DNA of 64,000 nt from Bifidobacterium asteroides (lineage in GTDB: Bacteria; Actinomycetota; Actinomycetes; Actinomycetales; Bifidobacteriaceae): positions 1 to 64,000 of the forward strand of contig NZ_WKKW01000004.1 of assembly GCF_009683175.1 (NCBI RefSeq). Reading direction: 5' to 3'. The notes under the pieces were generated by a model that saw nothing but the letters and a program-made list of their open reading frames with translations, searched no databases and was not told where the DNA came from. Below are positions 56,181 through 64,000 of the stretch, one piece after another. The number at the start of each line of letters is the position of its first letter. Within the stretch, counting starts at the first letter, position 1. A program made the position numbers and the translations under genes.

Positions 56181-58283
56181 ATGGCAGATTTCACATGGTC
56201 CGAACTCGATGAGCGGGCTGTCAAAATGGCCAAGGTCCTCTCGGCCGACGCGGTCGAGAAGGCCGGAAGCGGCCATCCCGGCTCCCCTATTTCGCTGGCG
56301 CCCATCGCTTACGCGCTCTACCAGCACTTCATCCGTCATGACCCCAACGACCCCGACTGGGTTGGGCGTGATCGGTTCATTCTTTCCGGCGGCCACGCCT
56401 CGCTGACCCAGTACGTGCAGCTCTACTTCTCCGGGTACGGACTGACCCTGGACGATCTGAAGCGCTTCCGCACCGCCGGCACCAGGACCCCCGGCCACCC
56501 CGAGTACGGCCTGACCCCCGGCATCGAGATGACCACCGGCCCGCTGGGCCAGGGTCTGGCCTCGGCCGTGGGCTTCGCCTATGGTCAGCGCTACGAGCGC
56601 GGTCTGCTGGATCCGGACGCACCCGAGGGGCAGTCCCCCTTCGACCATAAGGTCTGGGTCATCTGCGGCGAGGGCGACGTCGAGGAGGGCGTCTCCTCCG
56701 AGGCCAGCTCCCTGGCCGGCGACCAGCGCCTGGGCAACCTGACCGTCATCTTCGATGCCAACCACATCCAGATCGAGGGCGACACCCGCATCGCCCTGGG
56801 CGAGGACATCCTCAAGCGCTACCAGGCCTACGGCTGGTACACCGACGAGTTCAGCTTCATCCAGCCCGACGGCTCCTACAAGGAGGACGTCGAGGGCCTG
56901 GCTGCCGTCCTGGAGAAGGCCGAGCAGGTCACCGACCGCCCCAAGTTCATCAAGGTGGACACCCTGATGGCCTGGCCAACCCCCGGCAAAACCAACGATC
57001 CTTCAGCCCACGGCTCAGCCCTGGGCGCCGAGGCCGTCGCCGGCCTGAAGAAGACCCTGGGCTACGACCCTGAGCAGAGCTTCCAGATTGACGAGGAGGC
57101 CCTGGCCCACGCCCGCGAGGTCGCCCAGCGCGGTCTGGCCGCCCACAAGGACTGGGACGAGAAGTACCAGGCCTGGCGCAAGGCCAACCCCGACAAGGCT
57201 GCCCTCTACGACCGCATCCATGCCGGCAAGCTGCCCGAGGGCTTCGACAAGGCCCTGGACGACCTGGAGGCTGGCTTCGAGCCCGGCTCCAAGGTGGCCA
57301 CCCGCAAGGCCTCCGGCGCAGTCATCAACGCCCTGGCCCCCATCATGCCCGAGCTCTGGGGAGGATCCGCCGATCTGGGCGGCTCCAACAACACCAACAT
57401 CAACGGTGCCGTCTCCTTCGCTCCCGAGGCCGACAAGACCGTCCAGTGGCCCAAGGCCAGCAAGTACGGCCGCCAGCTGCACTTCGGCGTACGCGAGTTC
57501 GGCATGGGCGCCATCACCAACGGCATCCTGCTGGGTTCGGACACCAGGCCCTACAACGGGACCTTCTTCCAGTTCAGCGACTATGAGCGCCCCTCGGTGC
57601 GCCTGGCCGCCCTGATGGACATCCCCAACCTGTATGTGTGGACCCACGACTCCGTGGCCCTGGGCGAGGATGGCCCCACCCACCAGCCCATCGAGCACCT
57701 GACCGCCGTGCGCGCCATCCCCCAGATGGAGGTTGTGCGCCCGGCCGATCAGTACGAGACCGCTGAGGCCTACCGCGCCTTCTTCGAGAAGGACAACACC
57801 CACCCCACGGCCATGATCCTGACCAGGCAGGGCGTGCCCACCCTGGAGGAGACCAAGGCCAAGGCCCGCGAAGGCGTGCGCAAGGGCGCCTACGTGCTGG
57901 TCGACACCGAGGGCCAGCCCGACGTGCTGATCATGGCCTCCGGCTCCGAGGTGCAGCACGCTGTGGCCGCCTCCAAGACCCTGGCCGAGCAGGGCGTCAA
58001 GGCCCGCGTCATCTCCGTGCCCTCGCTGGAGTGGTTCGAGGAGCAGGACGACGAGTACAAGGAAGCCGTTCTGCCCGCCTCCGTGAAGGCCCGCGTCTCC
58101 GTTGAGGCCGGACTGGCCACACCCTGGTACAAGTACCTAGGCAGCTATGGCAAGCCTGTCTCCATCGAGCAGTTCGGCCTGCAGGGCAGCGGCGACGAGA
58201 ACATGCGCGACCTGGGCATCACCGCCGATCATGTGGTCGAAGCAGCACAGGCCTCCCTGGAGGAAGTCCGTCGGGCCCGCTGA
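56181..58283 (+). CDS. tkt: Transketolase
   Basis: A 700-residue thiamine-diphosphate enzyme of the pentose-phosphate pathway and the bifid shunt. The N-terminal half has SADAVEKAGSGHPGSPISLAP and the ThDP motif GEGDVEEG...IFDANHIQIEGD. The middle pyrimidine-binding domain has VREFGMGAI and HDSVALGEDGPTHQPIEHL. The start was set at 56181 (MADFTWSELDER) by comparison with bifidobacterial transketolases; the frame is open to 56058. tal follows 157 bases downstream. Confidence 0.97.
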   Translation: MADFTWSELDERAVKMAKVLSADAVEKAGSGHPGSPISLAPIAYALYQHFIRHDPNDPDWVGRDRFILSGGHASLTQYVQLYFSGYGLTLDDLKRFRTAGTRTPGHPEYGLTPGIEMTTGPLGQGLASAVGFAYGQRYERGLLDPDAPEGQSPFDHKVWVICGEGDVEEGVSSEASSLAGDQRLGNLTVIFDANHIQIEGDTRIALGEDILKRYQAYGWYTDEFSFIQPDGSYKEDVEGLAAVLEKAEQVTDRPKFIKVDTLMAWPTPGKTNDPSAHGSALGAEAVAGLKKTLGYDPEQSFQIDEEALAHAREVAQRGLAAHKDWDEKYQAWRKANPDKAALYDRIHAGKLPEGFDKALDDLEAGFEPGSKVATRKASGAVINALAPIMPELWGGSADLGGSNNTNINGAVSFAPEADKTVQWPKASKYGRQLHFGVREFGMGAITNGILLGSDTRPYNGTFFQFSDYERPSVRLAALMDIPNLYVWTHDSVALGEDGPTHQPIEHLTAVRAIPQMEVVRPADQYETAEAYRAFFEKDNTHPTAMILTRQGVPTLEETKAKAREGVRKGAYVLVDTEGQPDVLIMASGSEVQHAVAASKTLAEQGVKARVISVPSLEWFEEQDDEYKEAVLPASVKARVSVEAGLATPWYKYLGSYGKPVSIEQFGLQGSGDENMRDLGITADHVVEAAQASLEEVRRAR

Positions 58284-58304
58284 ACCCGGCATCGTGATCA
58301 ATCG

Positions 58305-58330
58305 GGGGGCCGTCCGCGACGCCGGCCCCC
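58305..58330 (+). terminator. Hairpin between tkt and tal
   Basis: GGGGGCCG (58305-58312) and CGGCCCCC (58323-58330) form a strong 8-bp stem with a 10-base loop. No U-tract follows, so it may attenuate or stabilise the message rather than end it. Confidence 0.4.
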
Positions 58331-58439
58331 TCCCCTACGGGCACGCCCGAAACGCGGGCCTGCGGGAATACAGCAACAGACTTCCCGGTAGTGCATAGTG
58401 AATGTGATTCCATCGGGAACCCAAATAAGGAGTGACAAG

Positions 58440-59549
58440 ATGGCAGAAAATGCAAACACCCAGCGCACCAGCGATTCAGGTGTCTCGATCTGGTTGGACG
58501 ATCTGAGCCGCACCCGCATCGAGTCGGGCAATCTGCAGCAGCTGATCGCCGAGCGCAATGTGGTGGGCGTGACCACCAACCCCTCGATTTTCCAAAAGGC
58601 CCTGAGCCAGGTGGGTCCCTATGACGAACAGCTCAAGCAGCTGGGCCGCATCCCCGTCGAGGAGGCCGTCCGCGAGCTGACCACCACCGACGTGCGCAAC
58701 GCCACCGACATCTTCCGCGAGGTTGCCGAAAAGACCGACTACGTGGATGGACGCGTCTCCATCGAGGTCGATCCTCGTCTGGCCCACAACACCGAAGAGA
58801 CCGAGAAGCAGGCCGAAGAGCTTTGGAACAAGGTCGATCGTCCCAACGCCATGATCAAGATCCCCGCCACCCTGGAGGGCCTGCCTGCCATCACCGCCAC
58901 CCTGGCCAAGGGCATCTCGGTCAACGTGACCCTGATCTTCTCCCTGGAGCGCTACAAGCAGGTCATCGACGCCTTCATCGAGGGCATGGTCCAGGCCGAC
59001 AAGAACGGCCATGACCTGAAGCACATGGGCTCGGTCGCCTCCTTCTTCGTCTCCCGCGTGGACACTGCGGTCGACAAGCTGCTGGAGGCCAACGGCTCTG
59101 ACGAGGCCAAGTCCCTGGAGGGCAAGGCCGCTGTTGCCAACGCCCGCCTGGCCTACGAGCTCTTCGAGAAGGCCTTCGACAGCGATCCTCGCTGGGCCGA
59201 CCTGGAAGCCAAGGGCGCCAAGCGTCAGCGTCCGCTCTGGGCCTCCACCGGCACCAAGAACGCCGCCTACTCCGACTGCAAGTACGTGGACGAGCTGGTG
59301 GCCCCCGACGTGGTCAACACCATGCCTGAGAAGACCTTGAACGCTCTGGCCGATCACGGCAACGGCGCTCCCTCTGTCAAGGGCACCTACGAGGAGAGCC
59401 ACCAGGTGATGCAGAAGCTGGCAGACCTGGGCATCAACATCAAGGATGTGACCGACAAGCTGGAGGCCGATGGCGTCGCCGCCTTCATCGACTCCTGGGA
59501 TTCGGTCCTCTCCGACGTGCAGAAGGGCATCGACCGCGTCAACGGCTGA
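58440..59549 (+). CDS. tal: Transaldolase
   Basis: A 369-residue class I aldolase of the bifid shunt. Family motifs: GVTTNPSIFQKAL early, the catalytic Lys in PNAMIKIPAT (Schiff base), SVNVTLIFSLERYKQVIDAF, and LWASTGTKN late. Strong AAGGAG 7 bases before the ATG. It follows tkt on the same strand, so the two shunt enzymes are probably co-expressed. A perfect 17-bp terminator lies after it. Confidence 0.97.
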   Translation: MAENANTQRTSDSGVSIWLDDLSRTRIESGNLQQLIAERNVVGVTTNPSIFQKALSQVGPYDEQLKQLGRIPVEEAVRELTTTDVRNATDIFREVAEKTDYVDGRVSIEVDPRLAHNTEETEKQAEELWNKVDRPNAMIKIPATLEGLPAITATLAKGISVNVTLIFSLERYKQVIDAFIEGMVQADKNGHDLKHMGSVASFFVSRVDTAVDKLLEANGSDEAKSLEGKAAVANARLAYELFEKAFDSDPRWADLEAKGAKRQRPLWASTGTKNAAYSDCKYVDELVAPDVVNTMPEKTLNALADHGNGAPSVKGTYEESHQVMQKLADLGINIKDVTDKLEADGVAAFIDSWDSVLSDVQKGIDRVNG

Positions 59550-59579
59550 GCGCCTGACTGACAGTCGCTGCCAATAAAG

Positions 59580-59619
59580 ATTGTGCCCCCGTCCGGCTCA
59601 AACCGGACGGGGGCACAAT
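59580..59619. terminator. Bidirectional intrinsic terminator between tal and hemH
   Basis: TTGTGCCCCCGTCCGG (59581-59596) and CCGGACGGGGGCACAA (59603-59618) pair perfectly, one further A-T pair extends the stem, and the loop is 6 bases. It separates the convergent genes, and A and T residues flank both ends. Confidence 0.9.
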
Positions 59620-59628
59620 TCGTATCAG

Positions 59629-60552
59629 TTACTCGGCCTTGGCCTCCTCGACCACCTGCTGCAGGGTGGCGATCAGGGCCGGGCTGTCGTTGGGCATGTT
59701 CAGCCTGGTCAGGGTGCCGCCGGCGGACTCGATGGCCTTGGCCAGCTCCATGTCCACGTCGTAGCAGATCTCCAGGTTGTCGGCGATGAATCCGATGGAG
59801 GCGGAGACAATGGTCTTCATGCCGCTCTCGGTGATCAGATCCTTGGCCACGGTGACGAAATCAGGCCCGATCCAGGGCTCCTGGGTGCGGCCTGCCGACT
59901 GCCAGGCCAGTACGTACTGGTCCTCATTGAGACCGGCTGCCCGGGCCACGGCATTGGACAGACCGATGACCTCATCCTTGTAGGGGTCCCCTCCCTGGAT
60001 GATGCGCAGGGGCAGGGAGTGGGCGCTGAAGATCACCTTGGTGTCCGGCCGGTGGGTCAGATCCTTCTTGGCCACCAGCTGGTCGCTCCAGAAGTGGATC
60101 AGCTCCTGGTGGTTCCACCAGGACCGCACCGGCAGGTATTCCATGCCCGGATGGGCCTCGATGGCCTTGCGGGCGCGGTTGTGGTAGTCCTCGCTCGAAT
60201 AGGAGGAGTACTGCGGGGCCAGCGGCAGGCCGATCACCCTGGTGATGCCATCGGCGGCGATCTGGTCGACCGCATCCTTGATGAAGGGGGTGATGTACTT
60301 CAGCCCCTCGTAGACCTTGTAGGCGCCGGGATGGGCCTTGTCCAGCGCAGCCTGGAGGCCGTCGCGCTGGGCCGTGGTGATCCTGGCCAGGGGCGAGGGC
60401 AGACCGATGGCCTTGTAGCGGCCGACCAGCTGGTCCATGAGCGGCTTGGGGGGCTCCTGCCCATGGCGGATGTTGGTGTAGTACCCCCTGATGTCGGACT
60501 CCTGGTAGGGGGTGCCGTAAGCCATGAGGAGGACTGCTGTAGGTTCAGTCAT
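59629..60552 (-). CDS. hemH: Ferrochelatase (coproporphyrin ferrochelatase type)
   Basis: A 307-residue iron-insertion enzyme. It has LLMAYGTPYQESDI at the start, LPLAPQYSSYSSEDY, the catalytic-side IFSAHSLPLRI with the conserved His, and SIGFIADNLEICYDVD with the acidic Glu. Single-domain, no C-terminal membrane helix. Its ATG overlaps the upstream transporter stop by 8 bases. Together with hemQ it suggests the coproporphyrin-dependent heme route; no porphyrinogen oxidase is present in the window. Confidence 0.93.
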   Translation of the reverse strand: MTEPTAVLLMAYGTPYQESDIRGYYTNIRHGQEPPKPLMDQLVGRYKAIGLPSPLARITTAQRDGLQAALDKAHPGAYKVYEGLKYITPFIKDAVDQIAADGITRVIGLPLAPQYSSYSSEDYHNRARKAIEAHPGMEYLPVRSWWNHQELIHFWSDQLVAKKDLTHRPDTKVIFSAHSLPLRIIQGGDPYKDEVIGLSNAVARAAGLNEDQYVLAWQSAGRTQEPWIGPDFVTVAKDLITESGMKTIVSASIGFIADNLEICYDVDMELAKAIESAGGTLTRLNMPNDSPALIATLQQVVEEAKAE

Positions 60553-61942
60553 CAGCAACTTCTTTCTGTGAAAATGGAATGCAGTATGTCAGGCCGATAT
60601 TGACCAGGGCTATGACGATGACCACCAGGAACATGTTCCTGTAGGAGGCCAGACCGGCCTGTCCGCCCGCCTTGCCCAGCTCAATGGCCGAGGCGAAGAG
60701 CAGGGGGGCGATGGTGGTGCCGATCTTCTTGCAGGCCGACAGCCCGCCGATGGCCTGCATCCGGTTCTCGGGCCCGGCCAGCCTTCCGGCAATGACCTGG
60801 AGCGGCGAGGACATCATGGAGCCCATGCCGACCCCCATCAGGAAGGACAGGACCATGAAGAGCTGCAGGTTGTGCAGGGTCAGGGTGATCACCAGAGCCA
60901 TCAGGCCTATCAGCGACGACGAAAAGACCAGCGTGGTCCGGTAGCCGAACTTGTCGACCAGGAGACCGCCCAGCCAGGACCCGACCACGGAGCCGAGCCC
61001 GACGCCGACCATGACCATGCCGGCCGAGCGGACCGGGAGCCCGAAGACGGAGTGGACATAGGTCGGAATGTAGACGAAGAGGGAGAAGAACATGCCTCCC
61101 AGCGTTCCCAGCAGCAGGGTGAGCCCGTAGGAGGGCAGCTTCAGCAGGCGGATGGGTAGGAAGGGCATGGTTTCCTTTGAACCGCCCAGATTGCGCTCAT
61201 GCACCAGGAAGACCGCGCCGGCCACCACTGTGACCAGGAGGCACCCGATGATCAGGGCCAGATAGGCGGTTCCGTACTGGAGGAAGGTGATCGCCACCAT
61301 CAGCAGTGCCAGGGCGATGCTGAAGGAGCCCAGGCCCAGGTAGTCGGTCTTCCAGGCGCGGTCGGTCTGGGAGTCGCCCATCATGAACCAGGCCAGAATA
61401 AACAGGATGGCCAGGAAGGGCAGCATCATGAAGTAGTAGGCCCGCCATCCGTGGGTGATGCCCAGGAGCATGCCCGAAAGTACCGGGCTGACCATGGCGG
61501 AAAGGCCGGCGATGATGCCCACCGTGGAGACCTTCCTGCCCTGGTTGTTCCTGCGGGCGCGCTGCAGCAGGACGTTCATGGACAGGACCATGATGCCGCT
61601 GTCTCCCAGGGACTGGATGAACCGGCCCAGCAGCATGACCGCATAGTTGGGCGAGACCGCCGTCATCAGACATCCAAGGAACCAGAAGGCCAGCTCCCAG
61701 AGGAAGACCTTCCTGGTCCCGTGGGCGTCGGAGAGGTTGGAGGTGATGGGGGTGCCCACCACCAGGCCCAGCGTGTAGAGTCCGACCACCCAGGAGGAGC
61801 CCATGGTGGTCAGGCCGAAGGTCCGTGTGATGGACGGCAGCATGGTCGGCACCGCTCCCCCATCCAGCTGGGTGATGAAGACGATGACCATGAAGAACCA
61901 TATGGGCGTGGAAAGGATCGATCTTCTCTCTCTTGTCGACAT
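60545..61942 (-). CDS. MFS transporter in the heme cluster (DHA-type)
   Basis: A 465-residue major-facilitator protein with about 12-14 spans. It has the early TQLDGGAVPTMLPSI, the cytoplasmic loop 2-3 motif NLSDAHGTRKV (a version of motif A) and GRFIQSLGDSG. The fold is that of DHA1/DHA2 drug-proton antiporters. It lies 4 bases after the hemQ stop and overlaps hemH, so it is co-expressed with two heme enzymes. I infer porphyrin or heme transport (uptake of a precursor, or export), but sequence does not decide direction. Confidence 0.88.
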   Translation of the reverse strand: MSTRERRSILSTPIWFFMVIVFITQLDGGAVPTMLPSITRTFGLTTMGSSWVVGLYTLGLVVGTPITSNLSDAHGTRKVFLWELAFWFLGCLMTAVSPNYAVMLLGRFIQSLGDSGIMVLSMNVLLQRARRNNQGRKVSTVGIIAGLSAMVSPVLSGMLLGITHGWRAYYFMMLPFLAILFILAWFMMGDSQTDRAWKTDYLGLGSFSIALALLMVAITFLQYGTAYLALIIGCLLVTVVAGAVFLVHERNLGGSKETMPFLPIRLLKLPSYGLTLLLGTLGGMFFSLFVYIPTYVHSVFGLPVRSAGMVMVGVGLGSVVGSWLGGLLVDKFGYRTTLVFSSSLIGLMALVITLTLHNLQLFMVLSFLMGVGMGSMMSSPLQVIAGRLAGPENRMQAIGGLSACKKIGTTIAPLLFASAIELGKAGGQAGLASYRNMFLVVIVIALVNIGLTYCIPFSQKEVADD

Positions 61943-61946
61943 GGTG

Positions 61947-62705
61947 TTACTGTCCCATCTGGTCCGCGAGCAGCCTGTCGATGCGCTCGGGATCGGTATG
62001 GGTGCCTACCAGGAAGTAGGGGAATTCGCCGTAGATGGAACTGGCTTCGATGTAGCGCATCTCGGTGACGATCTTCTTGAATTGGACAGGGTCGTCGGCG
62101 AAGAGCGTGACGCCCCACTCGTAATCGTCCAGGCCGATGGAACCCGTCAGGATGATGGAGACCTTGCCGGCGTAGGAACGGCCGATCTTGCCATGGTCGT
62201 GCATGTAGGCCTTGCGCTGGTCGTAGGGCAGCGTGTACCAGTTGGCTCCGGGCACGCGGGTCTTCGACATGGGGTAGAAGCAGATGTAGGGCTTGTCGGG
62301 CGTCTTGGGATGCAGGCTGGCATTGACGTAGGACCAGCCGCGGTCCGTGGTCGGCTTGCCCGAGTAGAGGCCCACCTCGGTGACCGACACGTAGGAAATG
62401 GTAGGCTCCAGGTAATCGGACAGGCGCAGCTTCTCCAGGGAGGTTTCGACCTCCTGCAGCTGATCCAGGGTTTCCCTGAGGACCATCAGGCCCAGGTCGG
62501 CCTTCTGCCCGTTGACCTGGCACCAGTAATGGCTTCCCTTGCCCTGGGACTGGACCTCGTCCAGCTGTGCGGCCAGGGCCTTGAACTCATCCAGGCATTC
62601 CCGGCGTTCGTCCTGGGGCACTCGGCGCCACTTGGCCCAATCGATTTTCCAGAAGAGGTGAAGGCAAAACCAGCCCTCCAGACTCGGTGCAGCTTGCTCA
62701 GCCAT
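61947..62705 (-). CDS. hemQ: Coproheme decarboxylase HemQ/ChdC
   Basis: A 252-residue chlorite-dismutase-family protein that converts coproheme to heme. The catalytic Tyr and Lys lie in YPMSKTR (four residues apart, as in characterised enzymes). The proximal heme His is in MHDHGKIGRSYAGK, followed by TGSIGLDDYEWGVTLF. These motifs look more like the Firmicutes type than the usual actinobacterial type. AAAGGAAG lies before the ATG at 62705. First gene of hemQ-MFS-hemH. Confidence 0.92.
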   Translation of the reverse strand: MAEQAAPSLEGWFCLHLFWKIDWAKWRRVPQDERRECLDEFKALAAQLDEVQSQGKGSHYWCQVNGQKADLGLMVLRETLDQLQEVETSLEKLRLSDYLEPTISYVSVTEVGLYSGKPTTDRGWSYVNASLHPKTPDKPYICFYPMSKTRVPGANWYTLPYDQRKAYMHDHGKIGRSYAGKVSIILTGSIGLDDYEWGVTLFADDPVQFKKIVTEMRYIEASSIYGEFPYFLVGTHTDPERIDRLLADQMGQ

Positions 62706-62884
62706 GAGCACTTCCTTTCGCTTGCTTAGCTTGCACGGCATTGTGTGATGCGCCGCTCATCCGGCACACCGTTTCCACCTTATCCGTTGAGCGACTGAAT
62801 CGTTGGATTATCGGTGCATAGTGAATGACATATTGTGGTAATAGTCAAGGACTAAGGGCCTTGAACCAAAGTCGTCCGGATATG

Positions 62885-62908
62885 GAAAAACCCCGGTCGA
62901 TGCCGGGG
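62885..62908 (-). terminator. Intrinsic terminator of secG
   Basis: On the minus strand CCCCGGCATCGACCGGGG is followed by TTTTT (read from 62908 down to about 62886): a 6-bp GC stem with a U-tract, 30 bases after the secG stop. Confidence 0.9.
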
Positions 62909-62937
62909 TCGGGTATTTCAGGTATTGTCTGTCGGAA

Positions 62938-63186
62938 TCAGGCCAGCTTGTACTTGGAAATGAGATCCAAGGCGATGATGATGGCCACCCAGATCAGGGC
63001 CACGATAATGGTCAGACGATTCAGGTTCTTCTCGGCTGCGCCCGAGGTGCCGGCGTTGGAGCCGATTCCACCGCCGAACATATCGGACAGGCCGCCGCCC
63101 TTGCCCTTGTGCAACAGAATCAGCATGGTCAGCAATATGCTGGCGAGGATGACGACGATTTGAAGCACAATCTTGACAATGGCCAC
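62938..63186 (-). CDS. secG: Preprotein translocase subunit SecG
   Basis: An 82-residue protein with two spans and the glycine-rich loop LHKGKGGGLSDMFGGG typical of SecG, the accessory subunit of the SecYEG channel. The start is GTG at 63186, preceded by GGAGG at 8 bases; the longer ATG frame at 63231 has no site. It follows tpiA on the same strand, a common actinobacterial arrangement. Confidence 0.94.
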   Translation of the reverse strand: MAIVKIVLQIVVILASILLTMLILLHKGKGGGLSDMFGGGIGSNAGTSGAAEKNLNRLTIIVALIWVAIIIALDLISKYKLA

Positions 63187-63246
63187 GGCACATACCTCCA
63201 CGTAAGGAACTGGAAACAAGTATACATACACCCGTCGAAAAACGCA

Positions 63247-64000
63247 TCAGCCCTTGGCGGCCAGTCGCACAATCCGCGCGAACTCCTCCACATCCAGGGA
63301 GGCGCCGCCCACCAGAAAGCCGTCCACGTCCGGCTGGGTGATCATCTGGGAGGCGTTCTTGGAGGTGACCGAGCCGCCGTAAAGGATGCGTACGGCCTGG
63401 CCGGCAGAATCTCCGAACTTGCCTGAAATGTGATCGCGGATGGCCCTGGCGGCCTGCTGGGCGGTGTCCGGGGTGGCCACCATACCGGTGCCGATGGCCC
63501 AGACCGGCTCGTAGGCCACGATCAGGTTGTCCATGTCCTCCTTGGCCAGGTCTCGGGTGACGTCGTTGACCTGACCAACGGCGAAGTCAAGCTGGATGCC
63601 CTGGCGACGCTCCTCGTAGCTCTCCCCCACGCAGAGGATGGGCTTCATGTCCGCAGCCAGGACGGCCCGGACCTGGTCGACGATGTTGGCATCGTCCTCG
63701 GGATGGTACTTGCGCCGCTCGGAATGGCCCACTATGACGTAACTGCAGCCCAGTTGGGCCAGCATGTCGGCGGACACATCCCCGGTAAAGGCCCCCTGTG
63801 CGGTGACGGAGACGGCCTGCGCCCCGTATTCGATGGGCAGGTTGTCGGCCTCCACCAGCACCTGGACGGAACGCAGGGCGGTGAAGGCGGGCATGAGAGC
63901 CACCTGGCAGCGCCTGCGGTCGAAATGGGCATCGCGCAGGAGCCAGGCCAGCTTCTGCACGAAATAGGTGGCTTCCAGGTGGTCGAAGTTCATCTTCCAA
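63247..64000 (-). CDS. tpiA: Triosephosphate isomerase (5' end cut by the window edge)
   Basis: The C-terminal 248 residues plus WK just ahead of the methionine show the conserved GNWKMN start running off the window, so about ten codons are missing. Catalytic residues are present: His in IVGHSERRKY, Glu in VAYEPVWAIGTG and the phosphate loop LYGGSV. It interconverts dihydroxyacetone phosphate and glyceraldehyde 3-phosphate. The internal ATG at 63993 is not the true start. Confidence 0.97.
   Translation of the reverse strand, partial: WKMNFDHLEATYFVQKLAWLLRDAHFDRRRCQVALMPAFTALRSVQVLVEADNLPIEYGAQAVSVTAQGAFTGDVSADMLAQLGCSYVIVGHSERRKYHPEDDANIVDQVRAVLAADMKPILCVGESYEERRQGIQLDFAVGQVNDVTRDLAKEDMDNLIVAYEPVWAIGTGMVATPDTAQQAARAIRDHISGKFGDSAGQAVRILYGGSVTSKNASQMITQPDVDGFLVGGASLDVEEFARIVRLAAKG

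Overview
The window looks like a high-GC Gram-positive chromosome, most likely a Bifidobacterium of the bee-gut B. asteroides type. The evidence is the adjacent transketolase and transaldolase genes (the pentose-phosphate half of the bifid shunt), a cytidylate kinase-Der fusion, an actinobacterial phosphatidylinositol-mannoside block beside thrS and ruvCAB, a sucC-sucD-perM-purH block like that of mycobacteria, and a coproheme/ferrochelatase cluster that most bifidobacteria lack. No phage, insertion sequence, CRISPR array or rRNA was seen. Species placement is inference.

Region 1 (1-4070) is AT-rich and decayed. It holds two orphan ORFs with good ribosome binding sites (136-324 and 2099-2623), remnants of a membrane protein, and an alpha/beta hydrolase broken by a frameshift and a stop. 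Region 2 (4073-23550) is an accessory stress and export zone: a bacitracin/lantibiotic-protection type ABC transporter with its two-component system; a TipA-like MerR regulator followed by a VOC-fold protein; an ECF sigma factor heading an ABC export operon that ends in a DUF2511 lipoprotein; a DinB/ClbS-type protein; a LolD/FtsX-type exporter; a zinc alcohol dehydrogenase; a MagIII-like DNA glycosylase; a HAD phosphatase; an SdpR-SdpI pair; and an AT-rich GNAT gene.

Region 3 (23746-45656) is core and almost entirely on the minus strand: rluB with the cmk-der fusion, an aquaporin with a long acidic tail, an aldehyde dehydrogenase, sucC-sucD-perM-purH, apt, yajC, ruvC-ruvA-ruvB, yebC, the pgsA-patA-pimA phosphoinositide-mannoside genes, thrS and a PAC2 protein. 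A plus-strand tRNA cluster (Gly, Cys, Val, Val; 45819-46188) follows.

Region 4 (46189-51866) holds a gene remnant, a YheO/DauR-like regulator and a large RCC1/InlB-repeat surface protein. A run of 11 G residues separates the surface protein's signal peptide from its body, which are out of frame in this assembly. This is a strong candidate for a phase-variable adhesin and is the most striking find. Region 5 (51876-64000) returns to core: uppP, a fructosamine-kinase-like gene, hrcA-dnaJ under a CIRCE element, tkt-tal, a hemQ-MFS-hemH cluster, secG and the truncated tpiA at the window edge.
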